From Rhodospirillales bacterium (GTDB lineage Bacteria; Pseudomonadota; Alphaproteobacteria; SMXQ01): DNA of 6,748 nt. The position numbers and the translations under genes were made by a program. The stretch lies in contig JAHEKA010000124.1 of the NCBI GenBank assembly GCA_024638585.1, forward strand, positions 1-6,748. The letters are read 5' to 3'. The notes under the pieces were generated by a model that was not told the DNA's origin, searched no databases, and worked only from the letters and a program-made list of their open reading frames with translations. Of the stretch, positions 4,676 to 6,748 are shown piece after piece; the stretch's first letter is position 1; each line of letters starts with the position of its first letter.

Positions 4676-5050
4676 ATGGAATTCAAGACCCGAAAAGTCG
4701 TCACCCCGCGCGACCTCAACCCCCACGGCAGCCTGTTCGGCGGCCGGGCGCTGGAATGGATCGACGAGGAAGCCTTCATATTCGCCTCGTGCCAGCTGGG
4801 ATCCACCACACTGGTGACCAAGCTGATGTCGACAGTGAACTTCGTGTCCTCCGCCCGGCTCGGGGACATCGTCGAGATCGGCTGCGCGGCGTTGAAATTC
4901 GGCACCACCTCTATCACCGTGACCTGCCAGGTACGCGATATGACCAGCGGCACCCTGATCACCGAAGTGGGCGAGATCGTCTACGTCAATGTGGGTCCCG
5001 ATGGACGCCCTGTCCCGCACGGCGCCTCCGGGCCGGTGGCGCAGGCCTGA
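4676..5050 (+). CDS. Acyl-CoA thioesterase, YciA-like hotdog fold
   Basis: A 124-residue single hotdog-domain protein. The block VTPRDLNPHGSLFGGRALEW (9-28) leading to Asp30 is the signature of the YciA/BACH acyl-CoA hydrolase group: Asn15 and Gly18 lie before the FGG turn, and Asp30 on the central helix is the expected catalytic residue. It is followed by VTKLMSTVNFVSSARLGDIVEIGC (47-70), the strands that form the dimer interface and CoA groove. These cytosolic enzymes split acyl-CoA to free acid and CoA, usually as hexamers. YciA itself has broad chain-length tolerance, so the substrate here is open. The N-terminus is tight against the motif, so ATG 4676 is the only fitting start although no good Shine-Dalgarno is visible. 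Its stop lies only 10 bp from the stop of the converging MFS gene. Confidence 0.88.
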   Translation: MEFKTRKVVTPRDLNPHGSLFGGRALEWIDEEAFIFASCQLGSTTLVTKLMSTVNFVSSARLGDIVEIGCAALKFGTTSITVTCQVRDMTSGTLITEVGEIVYVNVGPDGRPVPHGASGPVAQA

Positions 5051-5060
5051 ACATAAGCGC

Positions 5061-6314
5061 CTAGACGTCGCGTGCCGCGCGGTGGATCTCGGGATGGCGC
5101 GTCATCCACCAGGCGATGGCGATCATACCGGCGCTGGCCACGACACCCATGACATAGAAACTCGCCTCGATGCCGATCGCCTCGGCAATCGCGCCCATCA
5201 GGATCGGCGCCCCGATGGAGGTGATCCGGTTGGCCGTCGCCCGCAAGCCGATGGCCCGGCCATGGGCGTCCCCGCCGCAGGTCTTCAGCATCAGCGAAAT
5301 CACCAGCGGCTGATGAACACCGGACAGCAACGACCGCAAGGCCAGCACGATGGCGAACACGACGAAGGTTCCCAAGAGGGGCGTGATGCAGATCAGGACG
5401 ATGCCGGACCAGACCACGAACCACAGCAGCCAGTAGGCACGGAACACCCGGATGAGCGGCGCCGCAAGGAGAGAACCAAACCCGGCGGCCAGGTTGGCGA
5501 TGGAAATAAGGAGGCCGATAAGGGTCCCGGGAATGCCGACCTCGTTCAGCCAGACGATGTAGAAAGTGCCCTGAATATTGCCACCGACATGGGTCATCAT
5601 GCCGATGGCCAGGGTGATGGCCACGGTCGGAAGTGCGGCCAAGCGGAAGGCATCGAGATAATCGGTGACATCAGGCAACAGGGCGCGGAACCCGCCCTTA
5701 ACGGGCGCGGCACCGGGTTCCTCACCGGTCGTCCGGACAGGTGACGCAGCGGGCATGTCGGGAAGAAGCAGAACCGAGATAAGACCGCCCACACCCCAAA
5801 CGGTGCAGAGCAGAAAGGCCCCTGTCGGTCCCAGGAGGTCCCAGGCGGTACCGACCAGGGGCGGGCCCAGCACATTGGCGATGCGGCTGGTGAAGGATAG
5901 CCGGCCGGCGTAATGCGTCCGCCCCTTCATCAACTTGCCGACCAGGGCCTGGGCCCCGATCCAGGACGTGTTGTCGGCAAGGCCCCAGATAAGCTGTGCC
6001 AGAATGATGGCCCAGACCCAGGGCATGAAAGGATAGAGGAGCGGCGCCACCATGCCGAGGACCGCGAAGAACAGCATCACACGCTTTGCCCCCGCCCGGT
6101 CCAGCATGACGCCCACGTGGATCGACAGAAACAGGGGCAACAGCGGCCGGCACCCAAGCACAATACCCAGCCAGAGGGGCGAGAGATCCAGCTTCACCAC
6201 CCACAGCGGCACGATGGTCATGGCCATGAAATGCATGGTGGTGGAAAAACCACCGATGCCGTAAATCGCCCATTGCGTGGGTAAAGGAACCCGTGCGTCG
6301 TCGGCCGCCGCCAT
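5061..6314 (-). CDS. Major facilitator superfamily transporter, 12 TM
   Basis: A 417-residue inner-membrane secondary transporter of normal MFS length. Hydrophobic segments are spread along the whole chain, consistent with two six-helix halves. The loop between helices 2 and 3 carries motif A, GVMLDRAGAKRVM (68-80), the best MFS marker. A polar cytoplasmic linker at about 186-210 (DMPAASPVRTTGEEPGAAPV) separates the halves, and the second half has RATANRITSIGAPILMG (357-373), a pattern seen in many drug- or metabolite-type MFS proteins. The substrate cannot be read from sequence; export of a drug-like molecule or uptake of an organic acid are both possible. The ATG at 6314 has AAGG at 6327-6324 on the minus strand, 9 nt upstream. 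A histidine kinase gene ends 69 bp upstream on the same strand, so read-through or coupling is possible. Confidence 0.9.
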   Translation of the reverse strand: MAAADDARVPLPTQWAIYGIGGFSTTMHFMAMTIVPLWVVKLDLSPLWLGIVLGCRPLLPLFLSIHVGVMLDRAGAKRVMLFFAVLGMVAPLLYPFMPWVWAIILAQLIWGLADNTSWIGAQALVGKLMKGRTHYAGRLSFTSRIANVLGPPLVGTAWDLLGPTGAFLLCTVWGVGGLISVLLLPDMPAASPVRTTGEEPGAAPVKGGFRALLPDVTDYLDAFRLAALPTVAITLAIGMMTHVGGNIQGTFYIVWLNEVGIPGTLIGLLISIANLAAGFGSLLAAPLIRVFRAYWLLWFVVWSGIVLICITPLLGTFVVFAIVLALRSLLSGVHQPLVISLMLKTCGGDAHGRAIGLRATANRITSIGAPILMGAIAEAIGIEASFYVMGVVASAGMIAIAWWMTRHPEIHRAARDV

Positions 6315-6351
6315 CCGTCGTTGCCTTGAAGGTGAGGATCAGAGGAGCCGC

Positions 6352-6379
6352 ATCATACCGGAAATCGCCGCCCCGCAAA
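6352..6379 (-). promoter_or_regulatory. Possible MFS gene promoter (weak -35)
   Basis: On the minus strand TATGAT (6357-6352, five of six matches to a -10) follows TTTGCG (6379-6374) after 16 bp. Transcription would begin near 6345, leaving about 30 nt of leader before the ATG at 6314. The -35 is poor, and its outer end is 5 bp past the kinase stop. If real, the transporter has its own promoter rather than depending on the kinase transcript. Confidence 0.3.
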
Positions 6380-6383
6380 GGGC

Positions 6384-6748
6384 TCAGACGCCGGCTTTGA
6401 TGCCGGGTTCCGCGCCATCGGCCTCGTCACCGTCGGCTTCCCGGGCGGCGATGGGCAAATAGAGGCGTACCATCGTCCCTTCGCCGGATACGCTGTCGAT
6501 TTCGACATGCCCGCCCGACTGCTTGATGAAGCCATAGACCATGGACAAGCCGAGGCCGCTGCCCTTGCCGGGACCCTTGGTGGTGAAGAACGGTTCCCAA
6601 ACCTTGGCCAGCACATCTTCGGAAATCCCTGTGCCGGTATCCCTCACCGCCACCAAGGCGTAGCGTCCGGCCCGAGGCAACTCCACCTCCTTGGCCAAGG
6701 TGCGGTTCAGCCGATCGCTGAAATCATACATCCCCGAAGCCAAGGCGA
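6384..6748 (-). CDS. Sensor histidine kinase, C-terminal ATPase domain (partial)
   Basis: The last 120 or so codons of a kinase gene that begins beyond the right edge; the frame is open through 6746 and ends with TGA at 6386-6384. The HATPase_c boxes are clear: RDTGTGI (G1), then WEPFFTTK (F box), then GKGSGLGLSMVYGFIKQSGG (G2), and the closing GEGTMVRLYLP strand. This set binds ATP for autophosphorylation of a histidine on the missing dimerisation domain. The EPFFTTK...GLGLSMVYGFIKQSGG form is typical of the multi-sensor PAS-type kinases common in alphaproteobacteria. The visible start (ALASGMYDFSD) probably falls just after the N box. The tail after the ATPase domain is short, acidic and has no receiver domain, so it is not a hybrid kinase at this end. 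Input signal and response regulator partner are not in view. Confidence 0.9.
   Translation of the reverse strand, partial: ALASGMYDFSDRLNRTLAKEVELPRAGRYALVAVRDTGTGISEDVLAKVWEPFFTTKGPGKGSGLGLSMVYGFIKQSGGHVEIDSVSGEGTMVRLYLPIAAREADGDEADGAEPGIKAGV

Noticed and set aside
5038..5061. GGCGC...GCGCC over the thioesterase and MFS stop codons as a two-way terminator
   Set aside because: 5-bp stem with a 14-nt loop and no T-runs; plausible by position only.
5693..5707. Inverted repeat CGCCC-TTAAC-GGGCG
   Set aside because: Lies inside the MFS coding sequence at the interdomain linker; short and explained by codon choice.
4989..5744. Open frame of 251 codons on the plus strand across the thioesterase end and the MFS gene
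   Set aside because: Antisense to a clear 12-TM transporter; its product is rich in Gly, Asp, Gln and Arg, without domains.

Overview
The window is about 6.7 kb of chromosome-like DNA from a GC-rich bacterium. Gene content points to an alphaproteobacterium, probably of the Rhodospirillales type: a PhaR-type polyhydroxyalkanoate regulator, a DUF985 cupin, a YciA-like thioesterase and a soluble GT4 glycosyltransferase, all with strong G/C bias in third codon positions. The order is inferred from general resemblance; no taxonomic marker gene is present.

Layout, left to right: the 3' end of a glutathione S-transferase gene (+), a DUF985/Cupin_5 gene (+) 24 bp behind it, and a phaR-like regulator (+). 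An omega-amino acid:pyruvate aminotransferase gene (BauA-like, -) converges on phaR. Next comes a divergent intergenic region of about 290 bp holding an extremely AT-rich island (30 G/C in 174 bp, about 17%). It is followed by a small unrecognised gene (+), a GT4 glycosyltransferase (+), a hotdog acyl-CoA thioesterase (+), a converging 12-TM MFS transporter (-), and the 3' end of a sensor histidine kinase gene (-). There are no RNA genes, insertion sequences, CRISPR arrays or phage genes. The genes do not form one pathway; this is an ordinary mosaic of short transcription units.

The most notable structure is the AT-rich island. It contains four TTAA tetramers spaced exactly 11 bp apart (starting at 2751, 2762, 2773 and 2784). 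Their continuation in the same register is the -35 hexamer TTGACA at 2795, and a further TTAA lies in phase at 2817. Each adjacent TTAA pair is a perfect TTAA-N7-TTAA, the consensus of the alphaproteobacterial cell-cycle/motility regulator CtrA. A GANTC site (the CcrM methylase target) sits between the third and fourth TTAA. Another TTAA-N7-TTAA lies at 2675-2689 on the aminotransferase side, and a perfect 12-bp inverted repeat spans the island. This looks like a dense, helically phased control region driving the small unknown gene at 2868-3272, which is therefore the best lead for new biology here. Alternative readings are an UP-element or curved-DNA promoter, or a site for an AT-binding silencer such as MucR.
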